Shown here piece after piece: positions 48,299-57,182 of a stretch of 64,000 bases of DNA. The position numbers and the translations under genes are program-made. The DNA lies in contig NZ_JACVUI010000002.1 in the NCBI RefSeq assembly GCF_016624945.1, forward strand, positions 1 to 64,000, read 5' to 3'. This stretch comes from Acinetobacter sp. S54 (lineage in GTDB: Bacteria > Pseudomonadota > Gammaproteobacteria > Pseudomonadales > Moraxellaceae). The number at the start of each line of letters is the position of its first letter. The stretch's first letter is position 1. The notes beneath the pieces were generated by a model. It saw only the letters and a program-made list of their open reading frames with translations. It was not told the origin of the DNA and searched no databases.

Positions 48299-48315
48299 CT
48301 AGAATGTCATTCTAG
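48299..48315. promoter_or_regulatory. 17-bp palindrome between the FabG-type and thiolase genes
   Basis: CTAGAATG (48299-48306) T CATTCTAG (48308-48315): perfect 8-bp arms around one base. It lies in the divergent promoter region (48145-48386). A dimeric repressor such as a TetR- or GntR-family protein is a natural reader; no such gene is adjacent. A TTGACC -35-like box is at 48283-48288. Confidence 0.6.
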
Positions 48316-48386
48316 TCAATACAGGTCTATTTTAATTATGTTAATGTACATCTCAAGAATATCATAAACATGCTTGGAAAAGCCTT

Positions 48387-49943
48387 ATGAGCAAAACAAC
48401 TCAAGACAATCCACAAGAGCAAACAGCAGTCACTAATTCTGCTTCGGATACTGTGTCAAATACATCAAAGCGCTCTTCACGCACGACTAAAACTGCAGCT
48501 GCGGATTCAGCTAAGGCAGCTTCAGCAACAGCAAGCAAAACTCCTCGTACCCGTACAACCAATACACGCACTAAAACAGCAGCTCCAGCCAATAAAGCTC
48601 CAGCTCGCACGAAAACATCAACTTCAACTAAAGCTCAACCTTCTGTTCAACAGGATCAACACATGAGTCAAAACGCTATTCGCCGTGTCGCCATTATTGG
48701 CGGTAACCGTATTCCATTTGCCCGTTCAAATGGTGCTTATTTTAAAGCATCTAATATGGACATGCTGACTGCTGCATTAAATGGTCTAGTTGAACGCTAC
48801 AATTTACAAGGTCAACGTCTCGGTGAAGTAGTGGCTGGTGCTGTACTTAAACATAGCCGCGATTTTAATATGACTCGTGAGTGCGTGCTCAATACTGCAC
48901 TTGCACCAGAAACTCCTGCTTATGATATTCAACAAGCCTGCGGTACTGGGTTACAGGCAGCATTTGCAGTGGCCAATAAAATTGCCCTTGGTCAAATTGA
49001 TGTAGCAATTGCAGGTGGTGTAGATACAACTTCTGATGCACCTATCGCGTTTGGTGATGGTCTACGTAAGGCATTACTTGAGCTTAATATTGCAAAAACA
49101 GGCAAAGATCGCTTAAAGGCCTTAACTAAAATTAACCTGAAAGAACTTATGGATGCGCCTAAAAACGGTGAACCGCGTACAGGTCTTTCAATGGGCGATC
49201 ATGCTGCAATTACGGCACTTGAATGGAATATTGGTCGTGAAGAACAAGATGAACTCGCAGCTTCTTCTCACCATAAAATGGCCAAAGCGTATGAAGAAGG
49301 TTTCTTTGATGATTTAATTACGCCATTTATGGGTCTTGAGCGTGACAATAACTTACGTCCTGATTCATCAGTTGAAAAACTTGCGAAACTTAAGCCAGTA
49401 TTTGGTAAAGGCGAAAATGCCACAATGACAGCGGGTAACTCCACCCCACTAACTGATGGCGCATCTGTTGTTTTGTTGGCTTCTGAAGAATGGGCAAAAG
49501 CAAATGGTCATGAAGTTCTAGCTTACTTAAGTTTTTCAGAAACTGCAGCAGTTGATTTTGTTGGTAAAAAAGAAGGCTTATTAATGGCGCCTGCATACGC
49601 CGTTCCACGTATGCTTGAACGTGCAGGCCTTAAACTTCAAGATTTTGATTATTATGAAATCCACGAAGCTTTTGCATCACAAGTGCTTTCTACACTTAAA
49701 GCTTGGGAAGATCCGAAGTTCTGTAAAGAACGTTTAGGTCTTGACGCACCACTGGGTTCTATTGACCGTTCTAAGTTGAATATTCATGGTTCTTCTTTAG
49801 CTGCGGGTCATCCATTTGCTGCTACAGGTGGTCGTATCCTTGCGACTGCGGCTAAAATCCTCAACCAAAAAGGTTCAGGACGTATTTTAGTGTCAATTTG
49901 TGCTGCGGGTGGTCAAGGCGTTGTAGCGATTGTAGAAAAATAA
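48387..49943 (+). CDS. Acetyl-CoA C-acyltransferase (thiolase, FadI/FadA2-like) with N-terminal Ala/Thr/Lys/Arg-rich extension
   Basis: Thiolase of the beta-oxidation or acetoacetyl-CoA type. Catalytic Cys185 (QQACGTGLQ), His475 (AAGHPFAATGG) and Cys505 (CAAGGQG) are present. The first 92 residues are a low-complexity stretch of Thr, Ala, Lys, Arg and Ser (for example TRTTNTRTKTAAPANKAPAR), unlike the fold and like histone H1/AlgP-type tails. A second in-frame ATG at 48663 with AGGAT seven bases ahead gives the ordinary 426-residue enzyme. Both starts may be used. Divergent from the FabG-type gene. Confidence 0.9.
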   Translation: MSKTTQDNPQEQTAVTNSASDTVSNTSKRSSRTTKTAAADSAKAASATASKTPRTRTTNTRTKTAAPANKAPARTKTSTSTKAQPSVQQDQHMSQNAIRRVAIIGGNRIPFARSNGAYFKASNMDMLTAALNGLVERYNLQGQRLGEVVAGAVLKHSRDFNMTRECVLNTALAPETPAYDIQQACGTGLQAAFAVANKIALGQIDVAIAGGVDTTSDAPIAFGDGLRKALLELNIAKTGKDRLKALTKINLKELMDAPKNGEPRTGLSMGDHAAITALEWNIGREEQDELAASSHHKMAKAYEEGFFDDLITPFMGLERDNNLRPDSSVEKLAKLKPVFGKGENATMTAGNSTPLTDGASVVLLASEEWAKANGHEVLAYLSFSETAAVDFVGKKEGLLMAPAYAVPRMLERAGLKLQDFDYYEIHEAFASQVLSTLKAWEDPKFCKERLGLDAPLGSIDRSKLNIHGSSLAAGHPFAATGGRILATAAKILNQKGSGRILVSICAAGGQGVVAIVEK

Positions 49944-49969
49944 TTTTCTAATCTTATAGGCATTTTCCT

Positions 49970-49997
49970 AAAGCAGTATCCATTGGATGCTGCTTTT
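49970..49997. terminator. Terminator between thiolase and esterase genes
   Basis: AAAGCAG-t-ATCC and GGAT-g-CTGCTTT form an 11-bp stem around ATT with a short T-run. It sits between converging genes. Confidence 0.75.
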
Positions 49998-50002
49998 GTA
50001 AT

Positions 50003-51016
50003 TTATTTAACTTCCAAAGTTGATTGTTGCTTTAGAAACTGGATAGATTGATCAAATACTTCACGACTGGCTTTAAAGCGCATATTGAAATTGAAATCGT
50101 GATTAATTTTTTCCACATAATCCTTAGAATAAATTTGTGAATTTACCTGAACACCTAGTTGCTTAAGCTTTTTAATAAATGGTTTGGTCTGGCTTTGGGT
50201 TAGAAGATCCACCTCTGTTGCACTAACATAAATAGGTGGGAATTGTGCATTAACCCAAGGATATGCCGACATTAAATCTAGCTGATGGTCGTTGGGTTGA
50301 CCATAACCACTATATTGAGCAATGACACTTTCCGCTCCCCATCTGACAATTCTTCCTGCTTTTGCACTTGAATGATATAAAGTTTTTAAATCATAAACAC
50401 CACTATGTAAAACTAATCCCTTTACATTTTTGGCAGGAATAGAGGCTTTCAGATCGAGTTGTTGTGCCATTTCAGGTGCATTTAGCGCAGCAACATAACT
50501 ACTCACAATATTTGCTCCCGCAGAATCTCCACTAAAGAAAACTCTTGCTGAGTCTAGAGGTAATTGATCTTGATGTTGCATAACATAATCAACAGCCTGA
50601 TTTAATTCTAAAACTTGTTGCGGATAAGCCGCTCGTGGAACCAAGGTGTATTCTACATTAACAACGAGAAACCCTCGATCAGCGATTAATTGTGCATAAG
50701 GCAACATCGCCTCTTTACTACCTGCAACCCAGCCTCCACCATGTACCAGAAAGATTACTGGAAGTTGTCGTTGCTCTAAATTTTCAGGATAAAGGATATC
50801 TAATCGCTGACGTGGTTCTTGACCATAATGTATATCAGTTTGGACGATCAGTTTTTGCTGAATCTGTTTATGGGCATATTGCTCAAGATATTTTACATTT
50901 TCCTGAGTTTGTTGATTATCCATCAATTTTGCAACTAATGTCGTCGGTAAATTTTGGCATCCTGTGAGTGAAGCTAAGAAGAGAACTAGGGCAAAACGTT
51001 GTACTATTATTTTCAA
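50003..51016 (-). CDS. Alpha/beta hydrolase lipoprotein (HSL/esterase family)
   Basis: A 337-residue carboxylesterase of the hormone-sensitive-lipase type, with oxyanion motif HGGGWVAGS and nucleophile GDSAGANI. C-terminal Asp (ATEVDLL) and His (KINHDF) complete the triad. The N-terminus is a lipoprotein signal: a hydrophobic stretch then the lipobox LTGC (Cys about residue 20), so it is anchored in an envelope membrane. It is monocistronic. Substrate unknown. Confidence 0.88.
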   Translation of the reverse strand: MKIIVQRFALVLFLASLTGCQNLPTTLVAKLMDNQQTQENVKYLEQYAHKQIQQKLIVQTDIHYGQEPRQRLDILYPENLEQRQLPVIFLVHGGGWVAGSKEAMLPYAQLIADRGFLVVNVEYTLVPRAAYPQQVLELNQAVDYVMQHQDQLPLDSARVFFSGDSAGANIVSSYVAALNAPEMAQQLDLKASIPAKNVKGLVLHSGVYDLKTLYHSSAKAGRIVRWGAESVIAQYSGYGQPNDHQLDLMSAYPWVNAQFPPIYVSATEVDLLTQSQTKPFIKKLKQLGVQVNSQIYSKDYVEKINHDFNFNMRFKASREVFDQSIQFLKQQSTLEVK

Positions 51017-51220
51017 TGCCAGCCCTCCAATCTAGATGTCAAAATATAATTCTACTTAACCTTAGAATAGATTTTAAAATTGTTATTTACTAGATATAAA
51101 AGTTGATATTTATTATAGCTTATACAAATATGATCAAAATACATAAAAGACAATCTTAAAAGAATCCACCAGTACAAAATCTTATACTGATGGATCAACT
51201 GGTTTTATGTAGATAAAAGA

Positions 51221-52348
51221 TTAAAAACGATACCCAACCCCTAAATAAGTAATGATCGGATCAATATCCATCTTGGTCGAGGAGTGAATAAGTTCTCGAT
51301 TGGTATTACTGTCAATGACATTAATGGTTGCTTTATTGTTCAGTTTCGCATATGAGACTGAAGCAACTGTATACCAATTAGGCGTTATATCATAAGTAAA
51401 TCCAGCAGTCACAATAGGTGCAATTGCATCATCCGCATCGACATCGACCACAGGATTTGCACTCGACTTTTTGCCATCCAACGCAGCTCCCGCCTGCCCA
51501 TCATGAATATTTTGGATCATATGTCCTGCTGCTTCCAAATCTGAACGTATACCTGAATTTAACTTGATATCACTAAAATGTGCATACATTACCCCCGCGC
51601 CGACATAAGGTCTGAATTTATTGACGCCAGCCTTACCCCACTGGTATTGCGCCTCCAATGCTGGTGTCCATGCACGTACTGATGCGGCTTTACCATATGC
51701 ATCTAGATTTGTTATAGGAATATCTTGTTTCAAAGCAATGTCTGGCAAAATTTGTCCTGCCAATCCACCTGCTTTTGCAGAACCTGTCAGTGGCGCTTTG
51801 ATAAACCCTTTTCCGTTAATATCGACTTTAGGAGGAATACCGCCTATAAATTGCAAGGAAACATTTTCATTTAAATAGTAGTTAAAAGTTAAACCTAAAG
51901 TATCGACATCATCGGCTTCCAATCCACTGCCTTCATTTTGCCAATGATCAATACCATTAATAGTCGCCACCCCAGAAGTCTCAGCATTTACATTTCCATT
52001 TTCATCTACAAAACCCAATAATTCTCCCACACTGGATGCATCTCCCTCTTTCTTAAACACTTCATTTAAAAAGAACTTCGTATTTGTATAACCATCACCG
52101 TCTTTAAAACTTGCGTCAGGATCCAGCGCACCTAAAAAAGCTGGAATTGAAATCTCGCCGACCGCAACATTTGTACCACTGGGCACCGATGTAGAGATAT
52201 CAAAGGGATTTGCTTTTCCCTGAGGCATTACATGCAACCACCCTGCGGAAACAGAGAACCTTTTAAAATCATCTGCGTGTACCAAGCCGAAAGTTGAAGT
52301 AATGCTGACAGCAAGCAATGATTGTTTGCATAGTGTAATAATTTTCAT
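51221..52348 (-). CDS. OmpW-family outer-membrane protein, unusually long
   Basis: Outer-membrane beta-barrel with a signal peptide (cut after about residue 25, LVHADDF). The C-terminus ends in GVGYRF with the terminal Phe that Bam-dependent barrels need, and AQYQWGKAGVNKFRPYVGAG is an OmpW-like strand pair. OmpW proteins are usually about 210-230 residues; this is 375, with long inserted loops (residues about 40-130 and 225-310, Gly/Asp/Asn-rich). Probably a small-molecule channel. Confidence 0.8.
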   Translation of the reverse strand: MKIITLCKQSLLAVSITSTFGLVHADDFKRFSVSAGWLHVMPQGKANPFDISTSVPSGTNVAVGEISIPAFLGALDPDASFKDGDGYTNTKFFLNEVFKKEGDASSVGELLGFVDENGNVNAETSGVATINGIDHWQNEGSGLEADDVDTLGLTFNYYLNENVSLQFIGGIPPKVDINGKGFIKAPLTGSAKAGGLAGQILPDIALKQDIPITNLDAYGKAASVRAWTPALEAQYQWGKAGVNKFRPYVGAGVMYAHFSDIKLNSGIRSDLEAAGHMIQNIHDGQAGAALDGKKSSANPVVDVDADDAIAPIVTAGFTYDITPNWYTVASVSYAKLNNKATINVIDSNTNRELIHSSTKMDIDPIITYLGVGYRF

Positions 52349-52648
52349 GATTCAATCCTTTTGAATTATGCAATGTAATCTTTACATTGGTCTTCATAGA
52401 GTACAAAAAAATAGAATAAAAATTAATCAAACATAGATAAACGGAAAATCACTAAGATGTTTTAAAAATTTATACAGAACATTATTCACAAAAAATAATT
52501 ATATTTATTAGTTATATACAAAAAATTTTAAACTAAATTTTCTTTTTTATTATCGTTTTAAATTATAGCTCTCCTTTTTTAAAATATGATATATGTCACA
52601 TTTATTTATTTTAAAATTAATTGATTTATCTCCTTATTTTTACCCGAA
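52349..52648. other. AT-rich intergenic region upstream of the OmpW-like gene
   Basis: About 300 bases with no gene. Very AT-rich from 52380 to 52640. It should hold the OmpW promoter (minus strand); several TATAAT-like hexamers exist by chance in such sequence, so I assign none. Confidence 0.5.
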
Positions 52649-52672
52649 ACTGCAAGCCTCATGACTTGCAGT
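52649..52672 (-). terminator. Hairpin after aceI
   Basis: ACTGCAAG (52649-52656) pairs with CTTGCAGT (52665-52672) around an 8-nt loop, ten bases after the aceI stop on the minus strand. No strong T-run. Confidence 0.6.
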
Positions 52673-52681
52673 AAATGTAGT

Positions 52682-53104
52682 TTAATGCACGGGTCTTATT
52701 CCCATACTTGCTTCGACCTTGTCATAACCCCATTGGAAAATAAAGGTATAGACTAAAATACACATGGTCAGACCAAAATCCAGAACAATGGCTTGCCAAA
52801 TCGTCATCTTCATAGCGTAAGCAACCATTGGAATAGTCGCTAACATAAGTCCGCCCTCAAAACCAATAGCATGCAGAATACGAATTTTTATGGTTCTTTT
52901 AAGCTGATGTTTATGCTCAAATTTTTCAAAAAAATGGTTAAAAACCATATTCCATATAACAGAAGTCACCGCCATGGCAATACCGAGTGAGCCTGTTACT
53001 TCCATAGGAACATTAAAAATAAAACTTAATGCGATTGCTATGATGACCAATAGAATCACTTCATAGCTCAAGGCATGAATAATTCGTCTTTTGGAAATCA
53101 ACAT
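52682..53104 (-). CDS. aceI: PACE-family chlorhexidine/biocide efflux transporter AceI
   Basis: Inner-membrane proton-coupled exporter of chlorhexidine and other cationic biocides. The 140-residue, four-helix protein matches A. baumannii AceI closely: N-terminus LISKRRIIHALSYE, with the essential Glu15 of AceI at the same position, VTSVIWNMVFNHFFE, ILHAIGFEGG and FQWGYDKVEA. Divergent from a LysR gene (AceR position). Polyamines are a proposed natural substrate. Confidence 0.95.
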   Translation of the reverse strand: MLISKRRIIHALSYEVILLVIIAIALSFIFNVPMEVTGSLGIAMAVTSVIWNMVFNHFFEKFEHKHQLKRTIKIRILHAIGFEGGLMLATIPMVAYAMKMTIWQAIVLDFGLTMCILVYTFIFQWGYDKVEASMGIRPVH

Positions 53105-53160
53105 TTTAAAACACTCTTTTTTGTTTGCAGTAAAGCTATTTTATTTTTATAATTTTGATA

Positions 53161-53174
53161 AATCTAATTAGATT
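53161..53174. promoter_or_regulatory. Perfect 14-bp palindrome in the aceI-aceR gap
   Basis: AATCTAATTAGATT, 19 bp before the aceR start. The dyad contains the T-N11-A spacing of LysR boxes, so it is the best candidate for the AceR operator in this 89-bp divergent region. Confidence 0.6.
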
Positions 53175-53193
53175 CTTTCAATAATTTTGACAG

Positions 53194-54075
53194 ATGAATA
53201 TCAATCAAGAACAACTAACCATTTTCAAGACTGTGATGGAAACAGGTTCTTTTTCTGCTGCTGCCAGAAAACTAGGCAAAGTTCCATCCGCAGTAAGCAT
53301 GTCTATTGCTAATCTCGAAATTGATCTTAATTTAACTTTATTTGAACGGATCGGACGAGAACCCATTGCGACGCCAGAAGCGCATATACTTTATGAAAAG
53401 ACGGCGCAACTTCTCATTGAAATGAATCAATGGAAACAACAAGCCCATGCCTTGAGTACAGGACTTGAATCTGCCTTAAATATTGTAATTGTATCTGAAC
53501 TACTTGATACTAACTGGACAGAATATGTCAGCTTAATTTCCCACCAGTTCCCAAGCTTACAGATCAATATTATTTCTGCGCCCCAAGAAGATGCTTTAAC
53601 CATGTTACTGGATCAACGTGCTCAATTGGCATGGATGTTTGAACGAGAACATCTAGATTATCGCGAACAATTTGTTGAAATTAAAAAAGAATCACTTATT
53701 CCTGTTGTCTCTAAAACACATCCTTTAGCGGACATGAAAGATATTAAATTTGAAGATTTATTACAGCAGCGCCAGATCGTCGTCGCCAGCCGTGACAACA
53801 CGATTAAACCCGAGTTGTTATTTTCAAAAAATTACTGGCGCACAGATAATCACCACTCCGCTTGTATGATGATCGTTAGAAATCTCGGTTGGGGCGTTTT
53901 GCCCTCAGAAATGTTTAAAGAAAATCCTAAGCTCAAACAACAATTAAAAGTTTTAAATCTACTCGATTTTACCCCCAAATTTGAGTATTACATCGATCTG
54001 GTCTGGAGTCGTGAAAGTAAACTGGGTTCTGCTGCAAGGTACTTAATTGAGCACATTCGACAGAACAGAAAATAA
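53194..54075 (+). CDS. aceR: LysR-family regulator of aceI
   Basis: LysR activator, 293 residues, divergent from aceI as in A. baumannii, where AceR turns on aceI in response to chlorhexidine and polyamines. N-terminal helix-turn-helix (SAAARKLGKVPSAVSMSIANLE) and PBP-like effector domain (about 90-290). ATG 53194; RBS weak (ACAG). The role is inferred from synteny and resemblance, with chlorhexidine response known from the family. Confidence 0.88.
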   Translation: MNINQEQLTIFKTVMETGSFSAAARKLGKVPSAVSMSIANLEIDLNLTLFERIGREPIATPEAHILYEKTAQLLIEMNQWKQQAHALSTGLESALNIVIVSELLDTNWTEYVSLISHQFPSLQINIISAPQEDALTMLLDQRAQLAWMFEREHLDYREQFVEIKKESLIPVVSKTHPLADMKDIKFEDLLQQRQIVVASRDNTIKPELLFSKNYWRTDNHHSACMMIVRNLGWGVLPSEMFKENPKLKQQLKVLNLLDFTPKFEYYIDLVWSRESKLGSAARYLIEHIRQNRK

Positions 54076-54148
54076 TCCATCGACAAGTTTTAACGTGGAT
54101 TTACAATAGAATATGCTATAACTGATAGATAAATATTTTAAACTCAGA

Positions 54149-55150
54149 ATGTTGATTGCAATGACACAGACAGCTTTAGACCAATTAAAACATGTAACTA
54201 CCGTTGTCGCTGATAGTAGCGACCTTGAAGCGATTCGTCAGTTTCGTCCTCTGGATGCCACAACTAACCCATCGTTAATCACGGCTGCTGCGAGTCAGCC
54301 TGAAAATCGTGAACTGATTGAAGCCGCCTATACTCAGGCACGTCAAGAAGGCTATCAGGCAGACCAACTGATTGAACGGACTATTGATATTTTGACAGTC
54401 AAATTTGGCGTTGAAATTTTAAAACTGATTGAAGGTCGAGTCTCTACCGAAGTAGATGCATCATTGTCTTATGATACCGATGCCACTCTTCAAAAGGCGC
54501 GTGAATTATCCAAACTTTATAAAGAGTATGGCATTGATCAATCAAGAATTTTAATTAAGATTGCATCAACATGGGAAGGTATTCAGGCAGCTAAAATACT
54601 TGAGGCAGAAGGCATTGCCTGTAACTTAACTTTATTGTTTGGCTTACATCAAGCCCAAGCATGTGCAGACGCAAAAGTTACTTTAATTTCTCCCTTTGTT
54701 GGACGTATTTTAGATTGGTACAAAAAGGCTGAAAAGGTAGACCATTATCCGATCGAAAAAGATCCAGGTGTGATTTCTGTCAAGAAAATCTATAACTATT
54801 ATAAACAGCAAGCTATTCAAACTCAGGTGATGGGAGCAAGTTTCCGTAGCGTCGAGCAAGTCCTTGGTTTAGCAGGCTGCGATTTACTTACAATCTCCCC
54901 TACGTTACTTGCTGAATTGAGTCAGGATAACCGTCAGGTCGAAACCGTACTTAGCCAAGAATCGGCATCAAAAGCCGAAAAAATTAATCGTGAAGATCAA
55001 ACTAGAGAAAGTTTTAAAATTGAACTTGAACACGATTTGATGGCATTTCAACTATTGCAAAGTGGCGTGGATGGTTTCATTAAAGCACGAGATCAACTCA
55101 ATACTTTATTGCGTCAGTCTTTTGGAATTGATGCCGAGATTCAACCCTAA
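54149..55150 (+). CDS. tal: Transaldolase (TalB type)
   Basis: Pentose-phosphate enzyme that exchanges a dihydroxyacetone unit between sedoheptulose-7-P and glyceraldehyde-3-P. Family blocks: TTVVADSSDLEAIRQFRP, DATTNPSLI, the Schiff-base Lys in ILIKIASTWEGI and SPFVGRILDWYK. 333 residues; E. coli TalB is 317. ATG 54149 or 54161 could be the start; TalB-type proteins begin MTxxLxQL, favouring 54161. Followed by a terminator. Confidence 0.96.
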   Translation: MLIAMTQTALDQLKHVTTVVADSSDLEAIRQFRPLDATTNPSLITAAASQPENRELIEAAYTQARQEGYQADQLIERTIDILTVKFGVEILKLIEGRVSTEVDASLSYDTDATLQKARELSKLYKEYGIDQSRILIKIASTWEGIQAAKILEAEGIACNLTLLFGLHQAQACADAKVTLISPFVGRILDWYKKAEKVDHYPIEKDPGVISVKKIYNYYKQQAIQTQVMGASFRSVEQVLGLAGCDLLTISPTLLAELSQDNRQVETVLSQESASKAEKINREDQTRESFKIELEHDLMAFQLLQSGVDGFIKARDQLNTLLRQSFGIDAEIQP

Positions 55151-55171
55151 TATTTGATTATTCACATATTT

Positions 55172-55209
55172 AAACCGATTTTTGTTATAGTACAAAATTC
55201 GGTTTTTTT
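55172..55209 (+). terminator. Terminator of tal
   Basis: AAACCGA pairs with TCGGTTT, with partial TTTTG/CAAAA pairing inside, then seven T. It runs into the region just upstream of the LysE gene. Confidence 0.8.
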
Positions 55210-55217
55210 ATGAGTAA

Positions 55218-55874
55218 ATGTTCGTGTTCGGGATTACAGATCTAGCAACTTACATCATTGGTACTTTGTTAATTGTGTTTTTACCGGGACCTAATTCTAT
55301 TTATGTGATGTCGATTGCTTCGCGCTATGGAATTAAAACAGGTTATCGTGGTGCATTTGGTATTTTTACAGGCGATACAATTTTAATTTTATGTACTGTA
55401 CTTGGGGCTGCTTCACTGATGCACGCTTTTCCATGGATATTTACTACTTTAAAAATCATAGGTGCCCTTTATCTTTCTTATTTAGGTTTTAAGCTTCTTC
55501 AAGCTAGCTATCAGCGTTGGAAAAATAAATCAGTTGAAGACATTCAAATGGCGGATTTACCAAAACTTGATCAGATCCACCCTTACCGCACTGCTTTAGG
55601 CATAAGTTTATTGAACCCGAAAGCGATTTTATTTTTCCTATCTTTTTTTGTTCAGTTTGTCGATCCTGCTTATCCTTATCCAGCACTGAGTTTTTTAGTT
55701 TTATCGATTATTTTACAATGTGTCAGTTTAAGCTATCTGACCCTCCTGATTTTTTCGGGGGTGAAATTATCTGCATTTTTTAAATCGCAACATAAAATTT
55801 CCGCTATCAGTATCTTTATGGTCGGGATTTTATTCTTTGGTTTTGGTTTAAAACTTGCGACCTCAACATTGTAA
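55218..55874 (+). CDS. LysE/RhtB-family amino-acid exporter
   Basis: A 218-residue inner-membrane exporter with about six helices. The start of helix 1 with PGPNSIYVMSIASRYGIKTGYRG is the RhtB/LysE signature; LSYLGFKLLQASY and GISLLNPKAILFFLSFFVQF follow. Probably exports homoserine, leucine or another amino acid. Its start is unusually close to the tal terminator and the RBS is poor, so a start at another codon or reinitiation is possible. Confidence 0.88.
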   Translation: MFVFGITDLATYIIGTLLIVFLPGPNSIYVMSIASRYGIKTGYRGAFGIFTGDTILILCTVLGAASLMHAFPWIFTTLKIIGALYLSYLGFKLLQASYQRWKNKSVEDIQMADLPKLDQIHPYRTALGISLLNPKAILFFLSFFVQFVDPAYPYPALSFLVLSIILQCVSLSYLTLLIFSGVKLSAFFKSQHKISAISIFMVGILFFGFGLKLATSTL

Positions 55875-55988
55875 TAATTTTACCTTTTGTTTAAATCATC
55901 GCCCCATTAGAATACAGTTCATGCTTTTCTGATTGACTCAATTTTGAGAAGCATTTTTCTTAAACACCTTATAATCTAAAGCTGAATC

Positions 55989-57173
55989 ATGCAAAAATTT
56001 ATCCGTGATTTTTCACTTCCTGCCGCTTTTGCTGGATTTGTTACTTTTCTTATTGGAATCAGTGTATCTGCTGTGTTGGTCATTCAGGCAGCACAGATAC
56101 TGGGGGCAAATACCCAACAAATTACTTCATGGTTTTGGGCATTAGGAATAGGCATTGGTTTATCAGGTCTGATTCTTTCATGGAAATTTAAATATCCAGT
56201 TGCAACCTCTTGGTCTACTGCGGGTCTAGCCTTAATTATTGCTACTGGAAGTGGCTATAGTTTACATGAAGCAATTGGTGCTTTTTTAGTATGTGGACTG
56301 ATCACCGCACTTTTGGGGTTTTTTGGGGTATTTGAAAAAGTCCTTGCCCATATTCCCCAAAGTTTAACCAGTGCCATGTTGGCGGGTGTTTTACTTAAAT
56401 TTGGAATTGCCATTTTTGCCAATATGCAAGACCACTGGCAATTTATTTTAAGTTTACTGGCAGTTTATATTGTTTCAAAACGCTTGTGGCCCCGTTACTG
56501 TATTGTTATTACAGTGGTGATTGGTATAGCTATGTGTCCATTTTTCATGGAATTTCACCCTCCCGTTCTACACTGGGATTTGGCAAAACCAACATGGATT
56601 ACCCCGGAGTTTACATGGTCAGCTATCTTGGGATTAGCGCTACCATTGTTTGTGATTAATATGGCATCACAATATTTACCTGGTATTGCCATGATTAAAA
56701 GCTACGGTTATCAACCTCATGTTAATCATCTCATCGGATGGACTGGGGCAACACAAACCGTACTGGCACCTTTTGGATGCTATACCGTTAATATTGCAGC
56801 AATCAGCGCAGCAGTAAGTTTAGATGATCAAGTTCATCCGGATCCTGCCAAACGTTATATTGCTGGAATGAGTTGCGGATTTTTCTATATTTTAATGGGA
56901 CTATTTGCAGCAACTTTAACCAGTTTGTTGATGTCATTTCCAACTCTGTTCATCATGGCACTGGCAGGTATCGCACTGTTTGGCACAATTAGCCATAATA
57001 TCGCGATTGCTTTTCATGAACCCAGTGATCGAGAGGCAGCCTTACTCACCTTTTTATGTAGCGCATCTGGCGTTCAATTCTTTGGGGTTGGTTCTGCTTT
57101 TTGGGGATTAATTGTGGGCATCATAGTTTCCCTTGTATTGAAAGTAAAATTTAAAAAGTCAGGCTCCAAATAA
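55989..57173 (+). CDS. benE: Benzoate:H+ symporter family protein (BenE)
   Basis: Inner-membrane permease of 394 residues with about 12 helices. FIRDFSLPAAFAGFVTFLIGIS, GIGLSGLILSWKFKYPVATSWSTAG, and HIPQSLTSAMLAGVLLKFG are BenE family hallmarks, with NPHLxxQ-like MASQYLPGIAMIKSYGYQP. Unlike the classic case it is not beside benABCD here, so benzoate is not proven as substrate. Confidence 0.92.
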   Translation: MQKFIRDFSLPAAFAGFVTFLIGISVSAVLVIQAAQILGANTQQITSWFWALGIGIGLSGLILSWKFKYPVATSWSTAGLALIIATGSGYSLHEAIGAFLVCGLITALLGFFGVFEKVLAHIPQSLTSAMLAGVLLKFGIAIFANMQDHWQFILSLLAVYIVSKRLWPRYCIVITVVIGIAMCPFFMEFHPPVLHWDLAKPTWITPEFTWSAILGLALPLFVINMASQYLPGIAMIKSYGYQPHVNHLIGWTGATQTVLAPFGCYTVNIAAISAAVSLDDQVHPDPAKRYIAGMSCGFFYILMGLFAATLTSLLMSFPTLFIMALAGIALFGTISHNIAIAFHEPSDREAALLTFLCSASGVQFFGVGSAFWGLIVGIIVSLVLKVKFKKSGSK

Positions 57174-57182
57174 CTTTTATAA

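Noticed and set aside
48401..48610. 69-codon leftward frame rich in Val and Ala opposite the thiolase 5' end
   Set aside because: It is the complement of the repetitive Ala/Thr/Lys codons of the extension; no RBS. Shadow of the real gene.
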